Source of the DNA: Osmia lignaria lignaria
Lineage: Eukaryota > Arthropoda > Insecta > Hymenoptera > Megachilidae
DNA: 64,000 bases
Assembly (NCBI RefSeq): GCF_051020975.1
Contig: NC_135038.1
Location: 2,044,001 to 2,108,000, forward strand
Direction of reading: 5' to 3'
Every line of letters begins with the position of its first letter. The stretch's first letter is position 1. The notes under the pieces were generated by a model. The model had not been told where the DNA came from. It saw only the letters and a program-made list of their open reading frames with translations, and searched no databases. Below are positions 33,201 to 44,290 of this stretch, in pieces. The translations under genes and the position numbers were made by a program.

Positions 33201-35684
33201 CCACATAATATACATACAGCAGAAAGAGATCGAGTATCAACACAAAGATTATCAACGAGATGACGTGCTAAGGCACTCAAAGTTGGAAATTTTAAACCCA
33301 ACAGGTTTTCTGCCCATTCTCTGATCAGCGTAGAAGCAGCTCCTAACATTTCTTCAGTAATATTTTCATCTACTTCATCACCCTAAAAAATTGAATGGTT
33401 TAAAGTGCAAGTAATTAACGTCCATAAAGGTAAGTGTTCCAAATTATATGATTTTTCAAACATATTGTAAACTTAATTACTTTCAATTTCAATATAAAAT
33501 ATACATATGAATTAATTGAATAAATCTTTTTCAATCATAAAATAATTTACATGTTGTAGAAACGAGTTATTTAAAATGTTTTAATTATAGTCTTATATCT
33601 CACAATTTGAGTGCCAGATATATCAGGCAATGTTGGAGGATCCAACTTCACTCTTTTACGCATTCCAGCATAACAATAACGTGAATTGCCTCGGGTGCCC
33701 AATCTGCGTGGTCGAACTCTGGGATATACTTGTTTCATAACTTTTCCAAAATCAGCAGTTGATAAAGGTTTCATAGAATTTCGTGTACAATACATACTGT
33801 AAGTAAATTGAACAAATTTAAAAAAATAATTCCTTCTATAATTTATTGTTAACGATGTATATAAATCCTGAAGGAAAATTTACTGTATTATAACACATCG
33901 ATACTACATAGTTTATCAAGAATTCACATAATGATTATTTAAACAGACTGTATCCAAAATGCTTACTTATATTCTTCGTAAACTTCTTGTTTTGGTAATG
34001 AAACATCTGGATCTTCTTCCAAATGCGTTTTAATCCACATGATAGTTTGATGAATTTCATAACGGTTTCCTAGCGGATTCAATGGTTGTCTTAAAGGATC
34101 AACAGTTGCCCCGCTATTGGTCAATGATAATGGAAGTTTCAGGTACAACAACAATTTTTCTTCTATTTTCAGTTGTTCAATTTGTGAAAAAATTTCTTGA
34201 ATATGTGTTTTTGATTCTTCACTGCGCACAAAAATTAATAAAGGTATTATCATCAATAATCTTTTATTTATTTTCATTAAAGTAATAAAACAAAAATATT
34301 TTACAATTTTCTTTTATTGAAAAACACAACAGAATCATAAAAATATATCATAACACATTTAATATAAATCTATATACAGAATGTTCTAACAAATTTTACA
34401 ATAGTATCAGCAAATATATTTTCCTTGTTTTTAGTGTTATAAATGTTTTGTGTCTAAGAACTGTACTATGTAGCAGAAATTATAATATAATAATAACGAA
34501 AACAAATTAGAAACGTATTCATTTTTTGCAATATATTTGTTTTCAATTAAATTTATTTTTAATTCACATGAAGAATAATTGTTCTCCAATCATTTATACT
34601 TTTCTTTATTAGAATAATTATTATTGTTTCAAACATTTATCATATAGTCTGAAACCTTTAAAATTTGTTTCAATTTAATTTTTGCTATTATAAAATGTAT
34701 GAATATCAAAGTATTCTTTTTTTTAATGCAAAAAGGATTTTAGTATTTGTATCTGCTTTTAGTTTATGTTTTAATAAACTAATATAACACTTCTTGTATT
34801 TAATATACTTTTTACATATCTTCACAAAAATTAACCTGCAAACTATGAAGTATCAAATGTTTGACTTTTTTTCTTAATATTCATTACTGTTGAAAACTGT
34901 TTGAAAAAAGTGAAAAACAAGAAAAATATTTTAATTGTTGATTCTATATGAACAAATTTTTTTATTCTTCAAATATATTTTCATTTAATAAATTAATACT
35001 TTTAAAGCATACAATATGTACTATTTTGTATTTTTTCCTTCTCTTCTCATTTTCCACGATATTTAATACTCCGCGAAGTTAAATGTTCATTTCATTTCAA
35101 GATATTAATCATTTATAAAATAATATCATGAAAGTTTTATCTTGATATAATGTTACTTCTTTAATAAATAAGACAACAATTTTGTAATATACATCATACT
35201 AGTATAAATTCTTTGAAAAGAAATTTATTTCTTTGTAATGAAGTATTAGTTTCTCTTTTTTCAAACGGGGACAGGTGTGTGCAGGGGAGATAGTGATAGC
35301 GCGCGCGTTTGAGAGAGCGAGAGAGAGAAAAAGATATTACATTAACCTGATGCTATCCTCAATTAGGAGCCGAATTTTGTCGCACTTGGTTGTTCCATGA
35401 TTTGTTAAGGCCGTGAACTTGGCCGCGATAATATCTTGAAGTAGGTCGTCGTCGTGGAAGCCGTTTGAAAATTTGCCGGTAGCCAGCCGCTGATTTGACT
35501 GTAACTGTTTGTTATTGTCATTAATACCGGCATTATTACTACCTTCACCATTCTCAGGAGAAACGTCAGTTCGTTCCTTCTTGATTCGTTTACCGTCGAA
35601 CGCGCTTTCGTCGACATTAAGCTCGATTCTCGCGGGTGACTTGCTAACGCAGGGCTTCGTTCGATCATGGTTATCAGTATTCAT
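30273..35684 (-). CDS. RFX7: RFX5/RFX7-family winged-helix transcription factor (RFX7-like), six exons
   Basis: Nuclear DNA-binding regulator. Exons on the minus strand: 35684-35347, 34221-33967, 33796-33604, 33382-33169, 33077-32935 and 32825-30273, all with GT-AG junctions and consistent phase, giving 1231 residues. The RFX winged-helix domain spans about residues 169-248 across exons 2-3, with HQTIMWIKTHLEE, LSTADFGKVMKQVYP and RRLGTRGNSRYCYAG. These include the basic and aromatic residues used for X-box contact. Exon 4 holds a conserved helical segment (MLGAASTLIREWAENLLG) found in the RFX5/RFX7 branch. The last exon is a long Ser/Asn/Gln-rich, probably disordered tail with an acidic C-terminus. 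The start is the ATG at 35684, in a GC-richer stretch. The gene is head to head with PITRM1. Assignment to RFX7 rather than RFX5 rests on length and overall look. Confidence 0.9.
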
Positions 35685-36502
35685 TGTACCCCGTCACCGG
35701 AGACGCTTTTATAATTATGTGTGTAAAAATTTATCACCACCCGCTGGACGCGAGCACCCTACCATTTTGTCAAAGACAGCTGGACTATTTGTTAGCATTG
35801 CACTCCCAGTGATTGCACATAAGCGCCATTTGAGACCCTCCACTCGCGCGGACTGACAAGTCGCCGAAGTGCATACAGTATGAAAATAACCGGATATTTG
35901 TCATACCGCTCTTATACACAGCATTTTGCCCGTGATTAGTGGCATAAACAATTTCAACGGAACGAACTTATGCGCAGCCCATCATGAATTTCAAATCGAG
36001 GATTAGTGGACGGTCTACCACGCAACGAAAACTTCAGCACTTTGCGCGTTCTTCAATTACCATAGATTGTGTTTTATATTAAGAGTATATCGCTTCAGTT
36101 TCTTTCATATCAGGTCGCGTTCTCACTGAATTCACAATTTCATTTAACAATAAAACAACTATCATTGATAAACTTTGTTCTCAATTTTTAATCCTTAAAC
36201 TGTATAATTATATTTGGTATATTTTTATACAACTTTTGAAAGTTATTGAAAATTCAGTTAAATAATAATAGCATTATTTAATGATTATAAGAATTTTATG
36301 AATTATTTTTAAATATGTCGTATTTCTTATTGGGCATTTTCATTATATGTACATATGCATATATCATATACATATATAATTATTGGTTTAAATACATACA
36401 TATTTGTATGTATGTATGTATGTATATTCGTTAAATATATTCAATAATGTGATTGGTTAATATTAACAGTTTGAATAGCTACAAACGGTCTGTATATGTA
36501 TA

Positions 36503-36562
<60 letters not shown>
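36503..36562. repeat. (AT)n microsatellite
   Basis: Roughly 60 bases of uninterrupted AT dinucleotides, followed by a run of T. It lies in the spacer between the two divergent genes and is likely to vary in length. Confidence 0.9.
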
Positions 36563-36570
<8 letters not shown>

Positions 36571-36706
36571 TTTATTTATACAAAATATGTATTTTCTTTA
36601 TTATATAATCGCGAACATAAAAAAATTATTTCATATTAAAAAAGCACATATAAAGTTTTACAATATATAAACAAGAATAATATTGTTTTATATATATATG
36701 TAAATA

Positions 36707-37135
36707 CAGGATGTCCCAGTATTGATGGTACAAATGTGAAGGGGATTATGTATACATGAGAAAATTAGTCGAAAATATGAAATACAATTTTCTCATTTGA
36801 AGCTTTGTTTTTGAAAAAATCAACTGTGAATCTTCTTCGAGTATCTAACTACATCGTGATTGATCGAATTTCTATGCAAATCATATTTCATAGGTTTATT
36901 GGTAATAATAAATCATATAATTTTGAAGATTTACTTTATAACTGTAGAAATTGTTGAAAATGTTGGCCACCGTACTGCATATACAACTGTACTTTCCGAA
37001 TTATGCTATATTAAACGATACTGATTTTCTCGAAAACAAGGCCTCCAAGTAAAAAATTTATTCCATATTTTCGACTCATTTTTTCATGTGGAATCACCCT
37101 CATCATGGTTGTACCATCAATACTGGGACACCTTG
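36707..37135. mobile_element. Mariner-like MITE, 429 bp (TA-flanked)
   Basis: Termini CAGGATGTCCCAGTATTG and CAATACTGGGACACCTTG are inverted copies, with TA on both sides (36705-36706 and 37136-37137). The arms stay similar inward (ATGGTAC/GTACCAT and further). Non-coding. The CAGGGTGTCCC-type end beside TA is typical of Tc1/mariner MITEs. Confidence 0.78.
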
Positions 37136-37726
37136 TACATACATACATACATGTAGTACTGCTTTATTTTGTACCAAATCATATTTAATTACTCTTGAGC
37201 AAATTTTGAATTAATTATACAGTATTAAAATATTAAAGATGTTTCTGGGATGATTGCAAAATTAGTAAAACTGAGAATTGCTTGTTTTATTCTCTAAATT
37301 CAAATGGTTTAATTCATTTTGATTAGTGATGTACTATTTAACACCGTATTTAACATTTCATGTTGTATGCATACATACAATTGTATATACCTCTTGGAAG
37401 TAATAATTTATTATTAGTTTTTAACATCATTTTTTATAAATTTTTACATGTTATCACTAATACGTTTACCATTCGTTTTGACAGTCTGATGTCGAGTAAT
37501 GTCAAATAAATCTTTATACCAAGAAGAAGTCATGTCACGCGGTCTTTAAGTTTGAAAAGAAATAATTATCAAATACTTATTTCGTAAACGTATAATATAA
37601 ACTAATTTACATTTAACTTTGGTAAGTATTATGCTGTTAATAAGAAAATTTTCTTTTTTATATATTTTTCGTAATGAAATACACTGATGTTATTCGTGTT
37701 TAACCTCTTATAGACCATAAATAACT

Positions 37727-40700
37727 ATGCTAAGGATGTTAAGCATACCTCCAAGTTCTTATTTAAATCAATTTGGATTACAAAAGTATTCAAAATATTA
37801 CAACTTTTGTTTGAAAAGAAATATTACATCTAGTACTATAAAATATAAAGCAGGTTTAATTGAAAATGAAGTTAATAAATTTCAAGAAGGACAAGTTATT
37901 CATGGTTTTATCGTGGATAAAATTGCAATGGTGGATGAAGTGCATCTAAATGCAATAGAATTGACTCATTTGGGTACTGGGGCACAATATTTACATTTAG
38001 CAAGAGACGATAGCAACAATGTATTTTCAATTGCATTTCGTACACCTCCAAAAGATTCTACAGGAGTACCTCACATTTTGGAACATATTACCCTTTGTGG
38101 TAGTAAAAGGTATCCATGTAGAGATCCATTCTTCAAAATGCTAAGAAGATCATTAGCTACTTTTATGAATGCTATGACAGGACCTGATTACACTGTATAT
38201 CCATTTTCTACACAAAACTCAAAAGATTATAGAAATCTACAATCTGTATACTTAGATTCAGTATTTAAACCGCTTTTGAAAGAACTTGATTTTAAACAAG
38301 AAGGCTGGAGATTAGAACATGAAGATGTTCATGATAAAAATTCACCTATCATTTTTAAAGGAGTAGTTTTCAACGAAATGAAAGGTGTTTTCAATGAAAA
38401 TCAAACGATATTTGCCGAACAATTATTGAATAAAATTCTACCTAGTCATACCTATTCTGTAATTTCTGGAGGAGATCCTCTTGTTATTCCTACTTTAAGA
38501 TACACTGATCTGTTAAATTTTCATCAAACTCATTATCATCCTTCTAATTCACGATTCTACTCATATGGTAACTTTCCCTTAGACGATCATTTGAAATTTG
38601 TTAATGAGCAATACTTGTTTCTAGTAGATAAGATTGACACTTCTGCATCAGAGGTTCCTTCAGAAAAACGTTGGGATAAACCAAGAAAAGAACACGTTGT
38701 GTGTAAACCAGATCCCATGATTGCAGATCCTAATCGACAAGGCAGCATAGCTATTGGTTTCTTATGTAATGACATAACAGACATACAGAAAAATTTTGAA
38801 ATGCATATTTTATCTCAACTTCTTTTGAAAGGTCCAAATTCATCGTTTTATAAATCCTTAGTAGAGTCAAATATAGGAATTGCTTTTGGTCCGATGACAG
38901 GCTTCGATTCTCAGTGTAAAGATACAATATTTATTGTAAGTTTACTTGGTGTCAAAGCAGATGATTTTGAGAAGGTAGAAAATATATTTAACGAAACTGT
39001 ACAGAAAGTTATTAAGGAGGAATTTAGTAAGGATCACGTTGAATCTATTTTACATAGTATTGAACTTCAAACAAAACATCAAACTTCTAGTTTTGGATTA
39101 CAATTACTTTTTAATTTAACACCATTATGGAATCATAATGGAGATCTCATAAAATCAATAAGAATCAATGAAGCAATTAGAAAATTTAAAGAAAAAATGA
39201 ATAATAATCCCAAATATCTTCAAGAATTAGTGAAGACATATTTAATGGATAATACTCATAAATTAACATTGACAATGTTGCCATATGAACAATACGATCA
39301 TGATAAAGCAGTTGCAGAACGTAAATTGTTAGAGTCGAAATTAAAAGAACTTTCTATGGAAGAATTAGAACAAATTTATATCGATGGACAAATTTTACTT
39401 CAAGAACAACAAAAACAAGTAGATGTAAATGTTCTTCCTACTTTGAAAATAGAAGATATAAAAGTCGATGTAGAACGTTACAAATTAATGGATACAAAAG
39501 TAGTTGATGTTCCTTTACAAGTAGCTACTGAGCCAACAAATGGTGTATGTTATTACCGAGGAATACTTAATACACAAAACTTGGAACCTGAATTAAAAAG
39601 TTTATTACCACTTTTCAACAATATTATTTCAAAAATGGGTACAAAAAATTATGATTACAGAAACTTTGATCAGTTAATACGACTAAAAACTGGAGGCTTA
39701 AATTTTATGAATCACATTGTAGAACATAAGAATAATTTATTGCAATACGAAGAAGGGGTACTAATAGAATCTTATTGTTTAGATCATAATATAAACGATA
39801 TGTGGAAATTATGGTTAGAATTGTTTAATAATGTCAAACTGTCTGAAATTGAAAGATTTAAGACGCTTGTTAAAATCAATGCTGCAGATCTGATTAATGG
39901 AATTGCAGATTTAGGACACACATATGCAATGAGTAGTGCAGCCAGTTTGGTTTCTCCAGTTATGAAATTCAAAGAAAATTTGTCAGGAATGGAATATGTC
40001 TTGAATATGAAAAGAATAGCACAAATACAAGACTTAAGTCCTGTATTAAATGAAATGCAAAAGATATCTAATTATGTCTTAAATAAACAATACTTGAGGT
40101 CAGCAATAAATTTATGTGAAAATAGTAAAGACAAGATATTAGAAAGTGTTAATGAATTTTATAGTTCATTAAAGGGTGTACCTAAACATATATATTCTTC
40201 CGCATGTAATGAAAATATCGAAATAGGTGATAATGCTATTCACTATGTACTACCATATACAGTAAATTATACAGCTAAAACAATTTTCACTGTACCGTAT
40301 GCCCATCCAGATTTTGCACCTCTACAAGTACTTGCTAAATTGATTACATCGCTTTATTTACATCCAGAAATTCGAGAGAAAGGTGGAGCATATGGTGGTG
40401 GTGCTATGCTATCGTCAGATGGAATCTTTGCATTTTATTCTTACAGAGATCCTAATTCCACTCGGACTTTAGATCTGTTTGATAAAACTTATGACTTTTT
40501 GTCAAAACAATCATTAAATCAAAGTGATATCAATGAAGCAAAATTAGGAATATTCCAACGTGTGGATGCACCAGTTTCTCCAAGTAATCGTGGAATGATT
40601 AAATTTAAGTATAACATAACAGATAATGACATTCAAGAACAAAGACAACGATTAAAAGGTGTAACTAAAGAGCAACTGATGTATGTTGCTGAAAAATATT

Positions 40701-40837
40701 TACAGCCTAATCAAAAAAACATTAGAGTAGGACGTGCATTGATTGGACCTATTAATCAGGATTTATTTAATAGACATTCAGAAAATTGGAGAATTGAGAA
40801 TCAGGAAGAAGAAACTCAAACAAGAGCAGCTGAATAA
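37727..40837 (+). CDS. PITRM1: Presequence protease, mitochondrial (M16C metalloprotease)
   Basis: Zinc metallopeptidase that degrades cleaved targeting presequences and other short peptides in the mitochondrial matrix. Single uninterrupted frame of 1036 residues, the family's normal length. Residues 1-40 are basic and hydroxylated without acidic residues (R3, K20, K23, K30, R31), as for a mitochondrial targeting peptide. The inverted zinc motif HILEH is at 116-120 and the third metal ligand Glu at 217 in FNEMKG; this 97-residue spacing after H120 is that of the family. The C-terminal half carries REKGGAYGGGAM (about 885-896), the Arg/Tyr substrate-binding element. The ATG at 37727 is the first Met and gives the targeting peptide. 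AATAAA at 40951-40956 can serve polyadenylation. The coding region appears intact; the RFX7-like gene diverges upstream. Confidence 0.96.
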   Translation: MLRMLSIPPSSYLNQFGLQKYSKYYNFCLKRNITSSTIKYKAGLIENEVNKFQEGQVIHGFIVDKIAMVDEVHLNAIELTHLGTGAQYLHLARDDSNNVFSIAFRTPPKDSTGVPHILEHITLCGSKRYPCRDPFFKMLRRSLATFMNAMTGPDYTVYPFSTQNSKDYRNLQSVYLDSVFKPLLKELDFKQEGWRLEHEDVHDKNSPIIFKGVVFNEMKGVFNENQTIFAEQLLNKILPSHTYSVISGGDPLVIPTLRYTDLLNFHQTHYHPSNSRFYSYGNFPLDDHLKFVNEQYLFLVDKIDTSASEVPSEKRWDKPRKEHVVCKPDPMIADPNRQGSIAIGFLCNDITDIQKNFEMHILSQLLLKGPNSSFYKSLVESNIGIAFGPMTGFDSQCKDTIFIVSLLGVKADDFEKVENIFNETVQKVIKEEFSKDHVESILHSIELQTKHQTSSFGLQLLFNLTPLWNHNGDLIKSIRINEAIRKFKEKMNNNPKYLQELVKTYLMDNTHKLTLTMLPYEQYDHDKAVAERKLLESKLKELSMEELEQIYIDGQILLQEQQKQVDVNVLPTLKIEDIKVDVERYKLMDTKVVDVPLQVATEPTNGVCYYRGILNTQNLEPELKSLLPLFNNIISKMGTKNYDYRNFDQLIRLKTGGLNFMNHIVEHKNNLLQYEEGVLIESYCLDHNINDMWKLWLELFNNVKLSEIERFKTLVKINAADLINGIADLGHTYAMSSAASLVSPVMKFKENLSGMEYVLNMKRIAQIQDLSPVLNEMQKISNYVLNKQYLRSAINLCENSKDKILESVNEFYSSLKGVPKHIYSSACNENIEIGDNAIHYVLPYTVNYTAKTIFTVPYAHPDFAPLQVLAKLITSLYLHPEIREKGGAYGGGAMLSSDGIFAFYSYRDPNSTRTLDLFDKTYDFLSKQSLNQSDINEAKLGIFQRVDAPVSPSNRGMIKFKYNITDNDIQEQRQRLKGVTKEQLMYVAEKYLQPNQKNIRVGRALIGPINQDLFNRHSENWRIENQEEETQTRAAE

Positions 40838-41560
40838 AATTTGTAATAAAAACATTATTGACATGTTTATATGCACGTACATATGAATGTATGTTTTATA
40901 CATGTTTGTTTATGTAATTAAATAATTTAAGATTTATGTAGTTTTTGTGTAATAAATATTATAAAAATTGGTAATTATTGAGATTAGGTTACACCTCACC
41001 GATTTTGATGAAATTTAAATATGTTGTGAAACTCAACATTTTGAACAACTTTTTCCTATACATATAATCGTCGCTCGGCCTTAGTTTTCGAGATATTTTC
41101 GAAAAACTGTAGAAACTAACACATTGAATTCTGGCCATCCGTGTGTGTCCGTGACAACGTACGCATTAGTATGGGATTGCCGCTTTTCTACTGTTTTTGC
41201 AGGCAGCAGCACGATGACCGACATCAATATATATATACATATATTACGGGTGGACTTAAAAATTAAATTTAACTAATTTTCATAATTTTGAATCTCAGTA
41301 TGTGTGTCTAGTCGCCTAACGGCGGCCAGAATATCACTTTACCCTAACCTAACTTAATTCACTGATTAGGTAGAGTAGATTGGGTTAGGTTAGGCTATAT
41401 TAAATTCCGAGCTGCTATCATAGCTACGATACATTGAAATCATGAATGCAGAAGTACACAAGGTATATATTGGTCATCAGTCGCCGTGCTGTTGCCTGCA
41501 AAAACAGTAGAAAAAAGGGCGATCCCATACTAATGCGTATTCCATTCCAGAGAATGGAAT
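40838..41560. mobile_element. PITRM1 3' flank and foldback MITE
   Basis: After the PITRM1 poly(A) signal, from about 40985, comes a copy of the foldback family. Modules are CCGATTTTGATGAAATTTAA, TTTTGAACAACTTTTTCC, TTCGAGATATTTTCG and AACACATTGAATTCTGGCC. TACGCATTAGTATGGGAT with TTTCTACTGTTTTTGCAGGC (about 41158-41205) is repeated inverted at about 41495-41545. Mutually inverted CCTAACCTAAC (41345) and GGTTAGGTTAGG (41383) lie near the centre. Confidence 0.7.
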
Positions 41561-42756
41561 AGTTTGATTTCCTGAATTCCTGAAAGACTAATTTATGATA
41601 GACCATATCAAATTCGTTGTTTTCGACCAAGTCACGAAGGGTCCTTAAAAGCTATGAAGTCTTTTTCGATATCCTGTCTATTCATGCACTCTAAGAAGGT
41701 CGTAAATTTCCTCAAGAGTTGCCTTTTGCCAAGTATGTATTAGGTCTTGTCGTTTCCTATTTTCTCTGGATTCCACGCTTTCTCGTAACACATGTGCGCT
41801 GCAACGATATAGCGTCTTGGCGGAGCGCCTCCACTTCCACGTGCTAAGGGCGGACCACAGCCAGGAGAAGGGGCCTACACAGGACGGGGTGGACTCCTCC
41901 ACCATTGGACGAGGGATGATCCTGAGGGAGTATCCAGGATCCACTAAGGAAGGGATATTGACCGGCATCACGCGAAGATCTCCTCCGCCAAGCGCAGAAT
42001 GAACAGAATGATTATGTCATCTGAAATCAACGGGTCGTTCTCACGTTCAAAAAGCGCATCTTTGAACTTTATAATTTTTCCACGATTGTTTAATAAATAG
42101 TCGAACTTTGAAGCAGTGAACAACAGTTTATTGAATTCATTTTCGCGCCTTGCGAGCAGGGCGCTAAGGCGCCCCACGGGTACCCTTACCCACGTTCTGA
42201 AATCCCAAAATTCCCTAAATCACTAAGTCCACACGCAACATAGAATAATTATATTTATAGGTTAGAAAATTAGTTATGAAAACTATAGTGTCTTTTATGA
42301 AAGAATAGTATGTAATCCTTTGACTAATAAGTATGGAGTACGGGCCGCCAGTCATCCCCACTTTTCCAATCCTTTGCCAAAGAGTAAGTATAATAAGAGG
42401 CGACACTCTGAGAGAGAAACTACTTGTAGAGAGAGACAAAGTGATACATACAACCCATTTAAAGGTCCATTCGGTAATCTTCGTTTTCGACCGTGAACAG
42501 TCGTGAACGCGCGACAAGTTTGCATTATGAATTTACGTACATGCTCCAAAAAGCAAGAGTTTATGGCATTTTAGACCGTCATAAACCGGGAATTTCCGTA
42601 CTTACCTGGCAGGTACCAGGTAGGTACGGAGTGCACTGTGGCTTGGTCATTTCTGTTGGAAACGTACAACCGTGTGGTTTGTATATTTATTAGTTATCGT
42701 TCCTTGTTCTGCGATTTTGTTCCGTTTTCTATTTTCTGCTTTGTATTTTCTGTTTT
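41561..42756. other. Unassigned region with weak minus-strand coding look
   Basis: Two adjoining minus-strand frames (42177-41968 and 41971-41678) have a protein-like composition, including a heptad-like RRENEFNKLLF stretch and an Arg/Lys-rich end. They overlap by four bases and belong to no family I recognise; a retroelement gag remnant is possible. The rest (42180-42756) shows no gene. Confidence 0.35.
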
Positions 42757-43387
42757 TTAACCGACTTCGAAAAGGAGGAGGTTACTTAATTCGATCAGTA
42801 TTTTTTTTTTTTTTTTTTTGTGTTCACCGATTACTCCGAGATAGATGGACCAATTGAAACGAAACCTTTTGCATCTTGTAGGGTATGTCTTCCGATTGGT
42901 CCCATTAGAAAAAAATTTTTCATTTTTTCATTGTTATTGCAAAATACATGAAGTTTTTAATCTCAAGGTTGGACGATTTCAATGATCTTTTAATATGTTG
43001 TCGGGGGCATGATTCTGAACAACTTTTTTCTGATGCTTAATTAACGGGAAGCTTTAGTTTCCGAGATATTCGTGAAAAACTATTGTTACTACTACATTGA
43101 ATTCTACGTATGCCTACGTGTCTCTACCGGTGTATGAGTCAGCATGCAGTCGCCGATTCTCTACTGTTTCTATATACATATGTATACTCTGCAAGGCATG
43201 TACCGATCGCGATGAAACCTTTCGCATTTAATAAGAGATATTTCCGCGATGATCCCACTTGCAAAAATGTATGGAACTTGTTAGCGTTGAAAACTATCGT
43301 TGAAAACTATCGTTATAATTAACCAATAAGAACGGTAAACCACCTTACGGCATCCTACAAATACTGCTCGTTCCACTAAAAAGTGTG
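42757..43387. repeat. Dispersed ACCGACTTCGAAAAGG-type repeat, copy 1
   Basis: Starts with AACCGACTTCGAAAAGGAGG followed by a long T run, then TTCACCGATTACTCCGAGAT. The same order appears inverted at about 60735-60480. About 43000-43195 also contains modules of the foldback MITE family (TTTCCGAGATATTCGTG, CTACATTGAATTCTACG). Non-coding. Confidence 0.7.
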
Positions 43388-43816
43388 AAATAAAATAATT
43401 TTTAACAAAAAATACAACCGACTTCGAAATGCACTAAAAAGTATGAAATAATTTCTACTTCATTTATACAAATACCCAACACCTATTACTAAAACCTATT
43501 TACTCGTTAAATCGTATACTAAATACATTTCAACCTTTTCGGAGGCGGCGCAAAATTAATAATACCCGAATATACGATGATGCCAATAACGATTTGATAG
43601 GTTGCTGACGCCTGAACTAGGATCTTCCTAGTAGAAGAAAGTTTTTAATTTTGCGCCGCCTCCGAAAAGGTTGAAATGTATTTAGTATACGATTTAACGA
43701 GTAAATAGGTTTTAGTAATAGGTGTTGGGTATTTGTATAAATGAAGTAGAAATTATTTCATACTTTTTAGTGCATTTCGAAGTCGGTTGTATTTTTTGTT
43801 AAAAATTATTTTATTT
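43388..43816. repeat. Perfect 172-bp inverted repeat with 85-bp spacer
   Basis: Left arm 43388-43559 and right arm 43645-43816 are exact reverse complements by my base-by-base reading, separated by 43560-43644. The arms include CAACCGACTTCGAAATGC and GAGGCGGCGCAAAATTAA. The left arm belongs to the ACCGACTTCG repeat family. It lies about 100 bp upstream of the THAP/P-element transposase start. Confidence 0.92.
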
Positions 43817-44290
43817 ACTTTCTGCTTTGTGTTTCTGCTTTGTGTTTTGTGCTTTCTATTTTCTACTTTCTGGTTTCTGGTTTCTGTTTTTTGTTTGCAG
43901 CATTTTCTAAATAGTAACATGAGTGTTCCAAAACGAGATGGAGTTTCATGCTCTTACAAAAATTGTACAGCAAGATTCAATCAAGGAGGGGAAGGAGTAC
44001 ATTTTTTTAGATTTCCTAAGAATGGAGACTTGTAAGTATTATAAAGTCATAATATGTGTATAACAATATAAGAACTTAGGTACTATAGAAACATAAATCT
44101 TGGAACAATAACATGCTTCAAGTATATATATTTATATCATTGTTCTTTAGATGCAAGCTCTGGCTTCAGGCATGTGGTAGAGAAGATCTTTCTGCTTCGG
44201 AATATGAACACTACCACAAGATCCCCAGAGTATGTAGTAAGCATTTCGAAAATAAAATGTACATGGGTCCTTCCAAATCCAGGTTATTAC

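Larger units (their letters stand above)
35685..37726. promoter_or_regulatory. Shared 2-kb upstream region of the RFX7-like gene and PITRM1
   Basis: The two genes diverge from here, so it must hold both promoters. The first 300 bases beside the RFX7-like start are GC-richer than the rest. Microsatellites lie at 36405-36425 (GTAT repeats) and about 36503-36562 (AT repeats followed by a T run). A mariner-like MITE occupies 36707-37135. Near PITRM1, GTAAGTATT at 37622 and CTTATAG at 37706-37712 could bound a 5'-untranslated intron of about 90 bp. I cannot place transcription starts. Confidence 0.6.

Noticed and set aside
33097..33382. Possible frameshift at the start of RFX7-like exon 4
   Set aside because: On recounting, the exon from 33382 joins exon 3 in phase and reads through without a stop.
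41678..42177. Two abutting minus-strand frames as a host gene
   Set aside because: No recognisable domain, no splice context, and they sit between repeats; kept only as an unassigned region.
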